A stretch of DNA of 64,000 nucleotides from Halothece sp. PCC 7418 (GTDB lineage Bacteria; Cyanobacteriota; Cyanobacteriia; Cyanobacteriales; Rubidibacteraceae): positions 2,046,001 to 2,110,000 of the forward strand of contig NC_019779.1 in assembly GCF_000317635.1 (NCBI RefSeq), given 5' to 3'. The position numbers and the translations under genes are program-made. Shown here one piece after another: positions 1 through 9,330 of this stretch; position 1 is the first letter of the stretch, and the number at the start of each line of letters is the position of its first letter. The notes under the pieces were generated by a model that ran no database searches, had not been told where the DNA came from, and worked only from the letters and a program-made list of their open reading frames with translations.

Positions 1-151
1 CCTGACCGAGCACTAAATCCACATCTATCCCTTGTTGAGTAATACCAGAAGCTAAATTAAGCATCACTCTCTCTGCTCCCCCACCACCAAGATTGCTAAG
101 AAAAAGAGTAATACGCGGGGTGTCTTTGCGTTGAATTGGTTTTAATTCCAT
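1..151 (-). CDS. Glycosyltransferase family 4, N-terminal fragment (runs off window)
   Basis: Only the first 50 codons lie in the window; the gene continues past the left edge. The start is the ATG read from 151 to 149 on the minus strand. The translation contains LFLSNLGGGGAERVMLNLA, the glycine-rich N-terminal signature of GT-B fold family 4 glycosyltransferases. It follows the pyruvyltransferase gene after 8 bases, so it belongs to the same exopolysaccharide operon. It would transfer a sugar from an activated donor to the growing repeat unit on the cytoplasmic side of the membrane. The acceptor and donor cannot be inferred from this fragment. Confidence 0.7.
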   Translation of the reverse strand, partial: MELKPIQRKDTPRITLFLSNLGGGGAERVMLNLASGITQQGIDVDLVLGQ

Positions 152-159
152 TCATTTAA

Positions 160-1329
160 TCAAATAAACAATAAATCTGATCTAGATTCAAGGCATTTCC
201 GAACTTCATTTGACATATTGACACTCAATTCTTTTTGCTGAATGCTTGCTGTTTGTAAGCGACTAATAATGCTTGATCGACTTGGTTCTTCTGTAATTAA
301 GCTGAGTTTGTGCTGTATTTCTTCTTCAGAGTCTAGAGAAGAAATGAGACACTCCGAGCAACAATAATCTTCAAAGAGTTGATTATATTTATGACTCCAG
401 CCTAGACCAAGACCAGGAACTCCTTGAGATAAAGCACTGATTAAGCCATGAAATCTCGAAGCAATGACCAGAGAACACTGACTTAATATCCCTTTGATCA
501 ATAAAGGATTCGGTTCGTTGATAATTTTTATTGCTTGTCCAACTTCTGTCTGTAATTGGGATGCTAATTCAAAGTCACTTCCTGTATCGTGTACTAAGAT
601 AAAAGGCTCTTGTTTTTTTCGTATTAATTCTTTGGTGCAGGTTACCAAAAAAAATAAGTAATTCTGCCTGATGTGTGCTGGTGTTTTATCAATCATTCTG
701 GCACTGGGGATGATGCAGGGTTGATTGAACGGATGAGGAAGATAATCAGGAACTTTTCCTTTGACTAAGTTGGTAAAATCGGGAGCGATTTTGATATGTG
801 AAGATTTCCCACCCAAGTTGATGAGGTGCTCATAAGAAATTTTATCTCTCGCAAAAATCAAGTCACTATTGTCTAAGACTTGTAAAAAGCTATTCTTCAG
901 GCTTGGACTTTCAAAAGGGCCAAAGGCTTGAGGGAGTAGGATAATTTTTTTACCGCTTCTTTTTCCTTTTTTTGCTTCGTCTGCCATCATTTTGGTTAAA
1001 CCTAACCCCCATTGTTCAGAGTAAGCAAAACCAGAAGCATCCAGAATTGCGTCAATCTCTGAATATGTAGTTACTCCATATAAATGGCGTATTTTTCTGG
1101 GGATGAGGTTAGCAAGCGTATCGATGAGGGGAGGGGAAAAAGAAATTTTAGAATCTAGCCATGCTAAAGAATAAAGTCCAGCTTGGGATTTTTGCTTAAA
1201 AGTTCCAGTCCGAGGGCGAACTGCTACGATATTCTCTTGATGCCAGTTAGATACCTGTTGTACAACGGTATTCATCATTAACTCAGCACCTTTATTTTTA
1301 AAGTTAATGCCTCTAAGTTCGACGATCAT
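160..1329 (-). CDS. Polysaccharide pyruvyltransferase family protein (WcaK/CsaB-like)
   Basis: The 389-residue protein opens with MIVELRGINFKNKGAELMM, the start typical of the polysaccharide pyruvyltransferase family (GT-B like fold). It later has LVIASRFHGLISALSQGVP, the conserved SRFHG motif near residues 285-305 that lines the phosphoenolpyruvate site. Members add ketal-linked pyruvate to sugars of capsules or S-layer polymers, which gives the polymer negative charge. It lies 28 bases downstream of an FrhB-type gene and just before a family 4 glycosyltransferase, all on one strand. Family assignment is firm; the sugar that is pyruvylated is unknown. Confidence 0.85.
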   Translation of the reverse strand: MIVELRGINFKNKGAELMMNTVVQQVSNWHQENIVAVRPRTGTFKQKSQAGLYSLAWLDSKISFSPPLIDTLANLIPRKIRHLYGVTTYSEIDAILDASGFAYSEQWGLGLTKMMADEAKKGKRSGKKIILLPQAFGPFESPSLKNSFLQVLDNSDLIFARDKISYEHLINLGGKSSHIKIAPDFTNLVKGKVPDYLPHPFNQPCIIPSARMIDKTPAHIRQNYLFFLVTCTKELIRKKQEPFILVHDTGSDFELASQLQTEVGQAIKIINEPNPLLIKGILSQCSLVIASRFHGLISALSQGVPGLGLGWSHKYNQLFEDYCCSECLISSLDSEEEIQHKLSLITEEPSRSSIISRLQTASIQQKELSVNMSNEVRKCLESRSDLLFI

Positions 1330-1357
1330 TGATGTTATAATTCCTCAGATGATTGAG

Positions 1358-2803
1358 TTACTTCCCCTGTGTTGAGTTCCAAGGGAAAGGTAAGATTGAT
1401 AATATTTTTCTAGAAATGCGTTGAAATATTGAAGTCTTATTTTTGTGATATTCTTTCGTTAAAGATTGCATTTCTTTTTTAAAGAGTGAAAACTGATCTG
1501 CCTCGATAGCAGATTTAAAGGCGACGTGGCTTTTTTCAGCAATTAAAACTCTGAGTTTGTGAATTTTTCTTAATTGCTTACTCAGGTGAGAAAACTGAGC
1601 TTTCACTCGTTTCTGGGGTCTCCATTCTCCTGCGAGATCCTTTAAATACAAGCGATAAGCTAAACCTTCCCGTCGATGTCTGAGTCCCGCATCTTGCGAT
1701 CGCGCAATCTCTTCAGCACTCAGACAGTCAAGTTGAAGTTGACCAGAAGTCATTCCTTTCTCAATCAGTTGCTGAATCAATCGGTGGCGTACAACAACAG
1801 CACTAGTCCCGTTACCGTCATTGATATACTGGGGAAGCCAAGCATCTCCAATTGCAACATCAGCCACTTCTGCTGTCACATCATCACAATAATCGCAAGC
1901 CTGGTATTTGAAAAAACCAAGACCATAATTGGTGCCAAAGAATTCTTGTACAATTCCCACTTTCGTGATTGCTTCTCCTGAATGATTAACTCCAATCATT
2001 TCCACTCCCTTTTCATTGGCTTTAGTATGGGGAAGTTTTTGGCGAAAATCAATTGAAGTCAGATTTCCAGGTGGAATTCCTCCTTGCCAAGCTAGCATAT
2101 CGGCATATCTGGTACTTTTTAAATGTCCACAGATTATTCCGATGCAAAACTGGATTCGTTCTTGGAAGATCGGTTCTTGGAGAGAGAGTAGGCGTAAGGC
2201 TTTGATAAAACAAGGAACGCCTGTAATCGCATAGCGACCCGGATGATGTTTGATGTACTCTAAGACTTCAGACATTTCTATGGGATAATAGACCGATTTA
2301 GAGCCTGATCGAATATCACTAACGGAGTGAGCGACGGAGTAGCGGTATAGCATGGGATCAGATGCAGTGGGTCGATTGCGCTTAACCTGAATCACAGCAT
2401 CAATTAACCCCTCATTAAACAGTTGGTAAAGAATCCATTTGGCGATTCCGCCAGAACTCCCACGTTGGCGAAAGTCTTTCTCTTTGACAAAACCAGCATA
2501 CGTTGTGATGTAATATCCAATCTTGTCGTGATAAGTGGCTGAGGTGGCATAGAGTTTTTTACCAATCTGATCTTCATTGATGGCGTGATCAGAAAAAGGA
2601 CAAACAGCAAGCACTTTTGCTTCTGAAGTTTGACGTTGGGAGTCGGGCTGGAAAGTAGCAGTAAAACAGCCCTGATCATTTAGTGTGATCGAGAAGGGGG
2701 AATTTTCTACTGCGCTGCAAGCTCCACAACCAATACAATATCCACCATTAATAACTGTTTTTAAGAGAGTAGTAGTTTCGCTAGTAAATTGATCGGTTGG
2801 CAT
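1358..2803 (-). CDS. FrhB-type (coenzyme F420 hydrogenase/dehydrogenase beta-subunit-like) polysaccharide biosynthesis protein
   Basis: The 481-residue protein has a CIGCGAC ferredoxin-like cluster near residues 23-30 and further cysteines (YQACDYCDDV near residue 300). It ends in the FrhB C-terminal domain with motifs such as GSSGGIAKW (near 117) and ITGVPCFIKALR (near 194). In archaea this fold is the flavin/iron-sulfur beta subunit of F420 enzymes. In bacterial surface-polysaccharide clusters the same family often sits next to pyruvyltransferases, as it does here, and probably carries out a redox step on a sugar precursor. The exact reaction is not known. It is one gene of the long minus-strand operon. 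Confidence 0.8.
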   Translation of the reverse strand: MPTDQFTSETTTLLKTVINGGYCIGCGACSAVENSPFSITLNDQGCFTATFQPDSQRQTSEAKVLAVCPFSDHAINEDQIGKKLYATSATYHDKIGYYITTYAGFVKEKDFRQRGSSGGIAKWILYQLFNEGLIDAVIQVKRNRPTASDPMLYRYSVAHSVSDIRSGSKSVYYPIEMSEVLEYIKHHPGRYAITGVPCFIKALRLLSLQEPIFQERIQFCIGIICGHLKSTRYADMLAWQGGIPPGNLTSIDFRQKLPHTKANEKGVEMIGVNHSGEAITKVGIVQEFFGTNYGLGFFKYQACDYCDDVTAEVADVAIGDAWLPQYINDGNGTSAVVVRHRLIQQLIEKGMTSGQLQLDCLSAEEIARSQDAGLRHRREGLAYRLYLKDLAGEWRPQKRVKAQFSHLSKQLRKIHKLRVLIAEKSHVAFKSAIEADQFSLFKKEMQSLTKEYHKNKTSIFQRISRKILSILPFPWNSTQGK

Positions 2804-2843
2804 AACTTTTGAGAACGACTAGAGTGTTTAGAGGTGAGATTTC

Positions 2844-3821
2844 TTAAATTTTTTTGATAGACAATTTCTGGGAACTGATTAAATATGCTTTCGTGATCAG
2901 TTTTCCTGTTGCCATCATTAATTCCTTGGCTAATTTTTTCCATTTCCAAGAAAACCACTTTCCGACTTGTAGATAGCAAAATACTTTTTCTGAGAAGCTC
3001 ATGGGAACTCGTTGAATTGAGGCAAGTTGTTGGAACAATAATCCCCATTCGGGGAGCACAATTTTTCCTTTGTTTTTCGGATCGAACCAGATCGCAAGTT
3101 CTTCCCAACCTGCACTTTCTCGTGTTGCTCTTGATGTTTTTGGATGCCATCTGAAAAAGAAAAGATGTTCGGGGACTTCGTAGAACTCACCGAGAAGCAT
3201 CAGTTCCATTAACAAAGCCAATTCTGACCAGACATAATTGCCAATTAATGGTGTTTTTTGCAGGGCCCTAACTCGAATCAACCCAAAAATGGGATTGGTG
3301 GACATAAAACTGCGCTGATACCATAAGCGATGATGCTGTTGAAAGCGCTGAGCCGGTGTTGGAGAGCGAAGGTTAAGACGATCAAGGATGCTTTTTCTAA
3401 GGGGTTTTCCTGATGCGTCAATGCGTGTTTCTGCCGTGTAACATAAGACAACGGAGGGAGCGCGATCGAGCACTGCAACACATCGCTCTAAATATTCTGG
3501 GGCAAGCAGATCGTCACCAGCAGCCCACTTAAAGTATTGTCCAGTTGCTAATTCAAATGTCCGATTATAATTGCGGGCAGCCCCTAAATTTTCCGAATTC
3601 CGAAAGTAACGGACGCGCTGGTCTTTAGCAAGATATTCTTGGCAAATTTCAGCCGTTTTATCAGTGGAGGCATTATCGGAAATAATAAGTTCAAATTCCT
3701 CAAAGGTTTGCGCCAAAATTGAGTCTAGGGTTTCTCTGAGAAATCGCTCGCCGTTATAAACGGGTAAACCGATACTGACACGGGGTTGATCAGGACTCAT
3801 TTGTTTTTTCATCTTAATCAA
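2844..3821 (-). CDS. Glycosyltransferase family 2
   Basis: The 325-residue GT-A enzyme starts with the family 2 signature (SIGLPVYNGERFL, then ELIISDNASTDKT, residues about 15-55). A DDLLAPEY segment near residue 100 supplies the metal-binding DxD-like acids. It is clearly paralogous to the gene at 9331-10365: both share NGERFLRETL, FELIISDNASTDKT and a C-terminal FDPxNKxKIV segment. It should transfer a nucleotide-sugar unit in the cytoplasm during repeat-unit assembly. Three start codons in a row are possible; the upstream one is given. Confidence 0.85.
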   Translation of the reverse strand: MIKMKKQMSPDQPRVSIGLPVYNGERFLRETLDSILAQTFEEFELIISDNASTDKTAEICQEYLAKDQRVRYFRNSENLGAARNYNRTFELATGQYFKWAAGDDLLAPEYLERCVAVLDRAPSVVLCYTAETRIDASGKPLRKSILDRLNLRSPTPAQRFQQHHRLWYQRSFMSTNPIFGLIRVRALQKTPLIGNYVWSELALLMELMLLGEFYEVPEHLFFFRWHPKTSRATRESAGWEELAIWFDPKNKGKIVLPEWGLLFQQLASIQRVPMSFSEKVFCYLQVGKWFSWKWKKLAKELMMATGKLITKAYLISSQKLSIKKI

Positions 3822-3831
3822 TGGTTAAGGG

Positions 3832-5079
3832 TTATCTTTCGCACTCTGCCAAAATCTCCTCATAGAGGGAGAGATAGCGCTCGGCTTGCCATTGCTTAGA
3901 AAATGCTTGCTTTGCTTTGTCACGGGCGTTAATACGAAGTTGATGGTGGCGATTGGCATCTTCTAAGATCCACTTGATGCCTTGGGCTAAATCCTCAATG
4001 TCAAACGGATTGGCTAAATAGCCATTATGTTGGTGGTCAACAATGTCTTTGACACCTGTTGCTGCAAAAGCAACCACTGGTGTTCCGCAAGCAAGGGCTT
4101 CGGAGGCGGTTTGTCCAAAGGCTTCCTGTTTTGAGGGCACGACCATGACATCAGCAGCAGAATAGGCTAAGACGAGGGAGAGATCATCGTGGAATTGACC
4201 GAGATAGTGAGTGGGAAATCCCAGATCTACTGGTGTTTTGGGTTGAGAACTTCCAAAAATCGCCAATTCCAGACGATCTGACCCCCCAGACTCGATTAGC
4301 TTTTGCAGTGCGGGTTGAAGTAAATGCAATCCTTTTCTGGGGTCGCTCGTGGTGCCTGGAGAAGCCCCAAAAAGAACAAGTTGCTGATCTGGGGGTAAAT
4401 TTAGCAGTTTTCGCGCAATGGGTTGCTCGATGGGTTGGTAGGTTTCTAAATCGAGACCATGGGGAATGATTTCGATTCGGGAGTTTTGAAAGAGAGAGCT
4501 CGATCGCGCACACTGGGCAAGCCAACGACTGGGACTCACTAGGGTAAGATTGAGATTTTTCCAGACTTGCGCTTTCCGTCGCCAGACCCAACGGGATAAA
4601 TCCCAACTCTTGTTACTGTTAAGTTGAGGACAAGCCCCACAAGCATCTGTATAACGGTTACAGTCTTGCGTATAATGACAGCCACCAGTGAAAGCCCACA
4701 TATCGTGAAGCGTCCAGACCAAGGGGTGTTTCAATTGTGCTAAGGTTTCGATGGGTAAAAATCCGTTGCCAATCCAGTGCAAGTGAACAAGATCGGGATT
4801 GAGGGTTTTCACTTTTGCAGCAATAGCATTAGGAAACCATTGCGAGGAAAACAAAGCGCGATCGCGCTGCGGATAAAATCGTAAGGGTAAACTGCTCGAT
4901 CGCGGTCCTAACTTGGTGAATAGGCTGCGATCAGCAATCACGCTTTGATCCGCACTATCTTTAGCTCGCACCAGCATCTGGGAGATAGCACCCCTCCCCT
5001 GTAAACTTTGATGGAGTCGATAGGCAGCACGGGCTGCACCACCATCAAGATCAGACGTACTTAAATGTAAAACTTTCAT
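3832..5079 (-). CDS. Glycosyltransferase family 4 (GT-B)
   Basis: The chosen start gives MKVLHLSTSDLDGGAARAAY, a typical GT-B N-terminus; the open frame extends 9 codons further upstream without homologous-looking sequence. The C-terminal half has VVPSKQEAFGQTASEALACG, the EX7E donor-binding motif of family 4. A cluster of cysteines around CHYTQDCNRYTDACGACPQL (residues about 130-150) is common in a subgroup of these enzymes. It lies between a small unknown gene and a family 2 glycosyltransferase in the exopolysaccharide operon. Donor and acceptor are not predictable. Confidence 0.85.
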   Translation of the reverse strand: MKVLHLSTSDLDGGAARAAYRLHQSLQGRGAISQMLVRAKDSADQSVIADRSLFTKLGPRSSSLPLRFYPQRDRALFSSQWFPNAIAAKVKTLNPDLVHLHWIGNGFLPIETLAQLKHPLVWTLHDMWAFTGGCHYTQDCNRYTDACGACPQLNSNKSWDLSRWVWRRKAQVWKNLNLTLVSPSRWLAQCARSSSLFQNSRIEIIPHGLDLETYQPIEQPIARKLLNLPPDQQLVLFGASPGTTSDPRKGLHLLQPALQKLIESGGSDRLELAIFGSSQPKTPVDLGFPTHYLGQFHDDLSLVLAYSAADVMVVPSKQEAFGQTASEALACGTPVVAFAATGVKDIVDHQHNGYLANPFDIEDLAQGIKWILEDANRHHQLRINARDKAKQAFSKQWQAERYLSLYEEILAECER

Positions 5080-5102
5080 CGGGTCAAAAAAAGAGGTTCT
5101 GA

Positions 5103-5447
5103 TCACGATTCAATCGTTAACCTCCAATGATGGGGTTGTTGAAGATGACGATTGAACCCTAAACTCATCAGTAACAGAGCAATACGAGTTTTCATATATA
5201 TTTTGACGGGAGAATATCTAGGGGGAATCAATATTCCCTCCAGATCAGTTTGACGAATCACCGCTTGAGGACAGTAGTGACCCACAGTGAGATCCTGCAA
5301 AAAGATCAACTTTTTAGGTTGATAAGATTTAGGAAGTAAAAAAATGCCATAGACATGATGCCGACCGCGCCAGGGCTGAACGATTACCTTAATCGCAGGA
5401 ATCGCTCTAATCTGGCTTTTAAATCGCAACCGAGTTAAACCGCTCAT
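5103..5447 (-). CDS. Small protein of unknown function in the exopolysaccharide operon
   Basis: This 114-residue reading (start MSGLTRLRFKSQIRAIP) overlaps the end of the sulfotransferase-like gene by 29 bases and ends 23 bases before the next glycosyltransferase start. An alternative start 18 codons upstream would overlap more. I recognise no domain. The sequence is basic at the N-terminus and holds hydrophobic stretches (YGIFLLP, IALLLMSLGF) with no clear signal peptide. It fills what would otherwise be a gap in a tightly packed operon, which is the main reason to believe it is real. It might also be the remnant of a larger enzyme. Confidence 0.5.
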   Translation of the reverse strand: MSGLTRLRFKSQIRAIPAIKVIVQPWRGRHHVYGIFLLPKSYQPKKLIFLQDLTVGHYCPQAVIRQTDLEGILIPPRYSPVKIYMKTRIALLLMSLGFNRHLQQPHHWRLTIES

Positions 5448-6237
5448 AAATTTTATAGGCTTGAGAATAAAGTGCTTTATTTTCTGGTCGAGAGAAATCA
5501 CGAAGCAGTTTTTTCTTCAGTTCATTGCGATGTTGCGAAGGGCGACTGACTGACGTTTCAACACTCTGAATCTTTTTTTCTCTCTTAAACTTCATCGCTC
5601 TTTCTTCAATGCGATTAAAACATTGCTCAACATTTTCTTGCGTATGAACAAACTCTTCAAAACCAGTTCCAAACTTATCATTAACGGTCGAGATAATACC
5701 CCTCATATCACTGGTTACCGTTTCAAAATGGGCAACAACTATCCGATCTCTATAGGGAAGCAGTGGCGCGTAATAACGGCAATATCCTCTCAACATTCTC
5801 TTAATAGAAGCATAAGCATAGTCAAAAGAGTAATTATGAAGAATTAAAGATGTCGTCGCATATTTCGGTTCTCGAATTAGAACTAAAGTTGGTATATTTT
5901 TCTTGACAGCAGCAATAATTTGTGCTGGATCATGTCGATGATTTGCTACTTTCACATAATCGTTTTGAGCCAGCTTAAAGGCACTAACCGCAAAGGAATT
6001 AGCAGAGCGAGGGAAGCCATCAATAATAATATCTGTATCTCGCTCCAGCAGGCGACCTCCATAATCACCGCGAGCACTGAAACTATCTCTCCAGTGACTA
6101 TAAGAAATATAGAAATCTGGATATTGTGCGAGAAACATATACAGATGATGACGCAATTCTCTGATGATATTTTTGACGAGTCGTGATTTTTTAAAGATTA
6201 AAGATGGGGAATCGTTGCTCATATCGCTTGTTTCCAA
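5419..6237 (-). CDS. Sulfotransferase-like protein
   Basis: The 272-residue protein has the two PAPS-binding signatures of the sulfotransferase fold: DGFPRSANSF near residue 73 (5'-phosphosulfate loop) and LVLIREPKYATTS near residue 118 (3'-phosphate site). It is only distantly like the sulfotransferases at 10413 and 14157, so it is a separate lineage and not a recent copy. It would move sulfate from PAPS to a sugar hydroxyl. Start could be the ATG at 6237 or the one 5 codons later. Its presence adds to the case for a sulfated polymer. Confidence 0.65.
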   Translation of the reverse strand: METSDMSNDSPSLIFKKSRLVKNIIRELRHHLYMFLAQYPDFYISYSHWRDSFSARGDYGGRLLERDTDIIIDGFPRSANSFAVSAFKLAQNDYVKVANHRHDPAQIIAAVKKNIPTLVLIREPKYATTSLILHNYSFDYAYASIKRMLRGYCRYYAPLLPYRDRIVVAHFETVTSDMRGIISTVNDKFGTGFEEFVHTQENVEQCFNRIEERAMKFKREKKIQSVETSVSRPSQHRNELKKKLLRDFSRPENKALYSQAYKIYERFNSVAI

Positions 6238-6243
6238 ACCATG

Positions 6244-8127
6244 TTAGTTATTGTTATATCCAACAAATAAAGGGATCTGATAACTCGGAAGATCTTCAGT
6301 TAAGAAAACCTTAGTTTCACCATTGCGAATTTCTTTAACCTGAATCTGATAATTACGTTGAGCACTAGCAGCGCTGAGTGAATAAATCAGAGAGTGATTA
6401 GAATTTTCATTAACGAAAGCTGCTTGAGTTTTTTGTTCAGCATCCGTAAATTTTCGCACTGGATAAATAACCGTTCCTAGTAATTCAGTTTGACCGCCAT
6501 TAGTGGTTTCAATAACCGATCCTTTCCCTTCTGTTTTTAGTCCGAGTATCCACAAATTACCGCCATTATTAGAAATTTTAGTGCGAGGATTACTCAGGGT
6601 TTCAATATTTAATTGTCTTGCCCAAACCTGCTGAGGATAATCTAAGTGTAATTCTGTTTGTACATCCTCCAAAAACAATTTTCCAGCTTCTTTTGAGTTC
6701 AGAAGTGAACCTTGTAATTGAGAATATTTGAGGGCTAATGTTCGAGGAGAGGCGTGCTGAATCGTTACTCTCTCATTCAGAATAAAACCCTCAATGATGA
6801 GGGGATCAGTGCTCTTATCTGTAATCTGAAAAACAACCTTCTCATTTTTAGGCGCACCCAAGCGAGACTCAAAACCAATAATTTTTTTGACTGTATCTGG
6901 AATATTAATGAATCCGCTCGTTGGATAGTCCCCTCTCGGAAAGTAAATGGTGGAGTGACCAGAATTCATAGCAGCTTGTACTGATGGATAATCCTTGACA
7001 TTTGCCCAGTGATTCAAATTGTTATCATGGAAAACTGGTGTTTCCTCAATGGGAAGTTGGAGGGAATGTTTCGGCGCATCAAATAGGGAGTCAACCCGAT
7101 CAAAAATATATTCACGATGGTATAAATCAGGAACAATATGATCCCAATTTTGAATTGCAGATTGATAGCCTTGTGCAGTGACATTTCTCGCATAAATATA
7201 GGCTCGATTATTAATGGCACTAACTGATGATGACCCCCCTTGAAACTCTCCATTTAACAAGATCGTCAAACCATTCCCGACATTATGAATCACGGGTACA
7301 GAATTATTACTTTTCAGATTACGAATGGCAATGGTATTACTGGTATTTTGAAGACCCACTTCATTTTGATTGCTCAGATTGATATTTTCAAATACCATCC
7401 CATACACAGAATGAAAAGTACGAATCCCAACATCAAATCCTTCAATTGATACATTTTTAATTAAGCTCGGACCAGGCCACTGTCTTAGCATTGATAGACC
7501 GATTCTTCCTTGCCCATCTTCAGATTTTATGGTGACATCTTTAATCGCTCCTCTATTATTCGAGATGTAATCAATTCCCACCGCACCTGGATTTCCACGT
7601 CCAGTATTGACTGTTAGATCACGGATATAGTTTCGGAAAGCAATATTCCCTGCTCTAGTGCGAATAACGGCTGCAGCAGCATCAGCCCTATAGGCGGGAA
7701 GGTTATCTTTTAATTTGATAATTGTGTTGTCTCTACCCTGTCCTTGAAAGGTGACGCAACATTGCATTCCTTCAGCAGGAAATTGCAGTGTATCGCTGAC
7801 AAGATAAGTCCCTTTCGGAAAATAGATTAATTTCGGTCGATTATAGCTAGAATAAGGGGTAGCAAGTGCCTTTTGAATGGCTTGAGTATCGTCAGTTTTT
7901 CCATCTCCTTTTGCACCATAGTCTTGTTTGATATTAATCCAGCCGATATCATTGGGAAATTGTTTTTCTTGAGGAAGAGTAGGGGAATGATCTAGCAATT
8001 GACTCGTTTCCAGTAACTGATCATCTTCAGAATTGAAAGGAGAGGAGTATAGCGTTTCCGAAGCACAGCCACTGAGTAAAGAGATCAACACGAGCCCTAG
8101 ACTTCGATAAATTAACTTGTTCGTCAT
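6244..8127 (-). CDS. Pectate-lyase-superfamily lipoprotein (right-handed beta-helix)
   Basis: With the start at 8127 the protein begins with MTNKLIYRSLGLVLISLLSGC, a lipoprotein signal peptide with lipobox LLSGC. The open frame upstream overlaps the neighbouring acyltransferase and lacks a signal, so the shorter start is preferred. INIKQDYGAKGDGKTDDTQAI (residues about 65-85) is the hallmark of the pectate lyase 3/GH55-like beta-helix family, and a second helix segment follows at about 380-420 (VKDYPSVQAAMNSG). Such proteins bind, cut or epimerise acidic polysaccharides. A surface-anchored lyase or hydrolase inside an export operon probably trims or releases the polymer. Confidence 0.75.
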   Translation of the reverse strand: MTNKLIYRSLGLVLISLLSGCASETLYSSPFNSEDDQLLETSQLLDHSPTLPQEKQFPNDIGWINIKQDYGAKGDGKTDDTQAIQKALATPYSSYNRPKLIYFPKGTYLVSDTLQFPAEGMQCCVTFQGQGRDNTIIKLKDNLPAYRADAAAAVIRTRAGNIAFRNYIRDLTVNTGRGNPGAVGIDYISNNRGAIKDVTIKSEDGQGRIGLSMLRQWPGPSLIKNVSIEGFDVGIRTFHSVYGMVFENINLSNQNEVGLQNTSNTIAIRNLKSNNSVPVIHNVGNGLTILLNGEFQGGSSSVSAINNRAYIYARNVTAQGYQSAIQNWDHIVPDLYHREYIFDRVDSLFDAPKHSLQLPIEETPVFHDNNLNHWANVKDYPSVQAAMNSGHSTIYFPRGDYPTSGFINIPDTVKKIIGFESRLGAPKNEKVVFQITDKSTDPLIIEGFILNERVTIQHASPRTLALKYSQLQGSLLNSKEAGKLFLEDVQTELHLDYPQQVWARQLNIETLSNPRTKISNNGGNLWILGLKTEGKGSVIETTNGGQTELLGTVIYPVRKFTDAEQKTQAAFVNENSNHSLIYSLSAASAQRNYQIQVKEIRNGETKVFLTEDLPSYQIPLFVGYNNN

Positions 8128-8185
8128 CAGCAAGGGAGTTTTACGTGATATGGAGAGAAATTGTTGTGTGAAATAAGCTGAAAAC

Positions 8186-9292
8186 TTAGATGCCAAACAT
8201 GAGTCGAGCAAGAAATTTCTTCTTCATTAGGAAATCTGTAGCAACCCAACTGATCGCCAAAACCAGAATTGCAAACATTAATAAATTAGGGGTTGACATT
8301 CGGAAGATGGCTTCCGCATCAAGGCGATTTTCAATAATTTGAAAACTGTCCACAAAAAGAAGGTGGATGAGATAAATGCCAAAAGAACAGACACTGAGGT
8401 TTTTAATCATTGGATGTTGCGGTAGATAATGGGAGAGAGCAAGAGCTAACAGCAGAGCCGTATAGCCTCGACTCAGTTCATAAAGGGAGATAGGTAGCAG
8501 TTGTCCACCGAATAGATTAATCATTAGAAATAAGGCGAGAGTCGTCATTAAATAGAGGATTGTTTGATTTTGAAATGAGAGATTAATTTTGGGATGAGTG
8601 ATCAAGGCTGCGATAAAAAGATAAGGTAAGCATCTGATCATAAAGGCAATTTCTACCAAGAGAATTCTTAAAAATTGATGATCTTCTAGTTCCCCCAAAA
8701 AAGGGATATTAAATAAAGACTGGAAAGCCAAACCAGAAGCATTATCAAAATAGTTTCCTGAGGTCAGGATGATCTGATAACCCACTAAACTCAAAAGACA
8801 TAAAGCAATTAAATCGCTGATCCGCGTTTGCTGAGTGGTTAACCCTGAAATGGGTTTAATTAATAGAGTCCCTGAGAGCAAAAGGGGTAAAAAGTAAAGC
8901 TGGAAAGCAGCCCCGCCAAAAAAAATCAGCGCGATCGGATCATGAAATAATTGATTGAGATTATCAGATTCATTTTGTAGTAAATATTTTAAGGCTTTGT
9001 AGCTGACATAAATTCCCGTCCACACTAAATAGGGGAGCAACAGACGAATGAGTCTCGGTTTGATCTGAAATTCTCTCCCTGTTTGATAGATTTTTTGAAA
9101 GGCTAAGTAGAAAGAGGTTGCTAAAAAAAAAGGAACAGCAAAACCAGAAAATTCTAAGATCTTTGCCCAACTTGAGGAATGAGTTGGAATTCCTTCATCT
9201 GCATGAAGAATGATAACGCCAAATATGGCAAAACCTCGAAATAAATCAATCCCCGTCCATCTTGGAGAAGGATGCCTTTTATTAATTTTCAT
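8186..9292 (-). CDS. Acyltransferase family 3, membrane-bound (polysaccharide O-acetylase type)
   Basis: The 368-residue protein has about ten hydrophobic segments and the N-terminal motif TGIDLFRGFAIFGVIILHA, in which RGFAI and the H of ILH match the acyltransferase_3 consensus. These integral membrane proteins transfer acetyl or succinyl groups to sugars of exported polymers. Its stop overlaps the unused upstream part of the lipoprotein frame, and it lies 38 bases after a glycosyltransferase gene, so co-transcription is likely. Confidence 0.85.
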   Translation of the reverse strand: MKINKRHPSPRWTGIDLFRGFAIFGVIILHADEGIPTHSSSWAKILEFSGFAVPFFLATSFYLAFQKIYQTGREFQIKPRLIRLLLPYLVWTGIYVSYKALKYLLQNESDNLNQLFHDPIALIFFGGAAFQLYFLPLLLSGTLLIKPISGLTTQQTRISDLIALCLLSLVGYQIILTSGNYFDNASGLAFQSLFNIPFLGELEDHQFLRILLVEIAFMIRCLPYLFIAALITHPKINLSFQNQTILYLMTTLALFLMINLFGGQLLPISLYELSRGYTALLLALALSHYLPQHPMIKNLSVCSFGIYLIHLLFVDSFQIIENRLDAEAIFRMSTPNLLMFAILVLAISWVATDFLMKKKFLARLMFGI

Positions 9293-9330
9293 AGTCAGAC
9301 AAACTGGTTTCTATAGCAATGTTTTATCGA

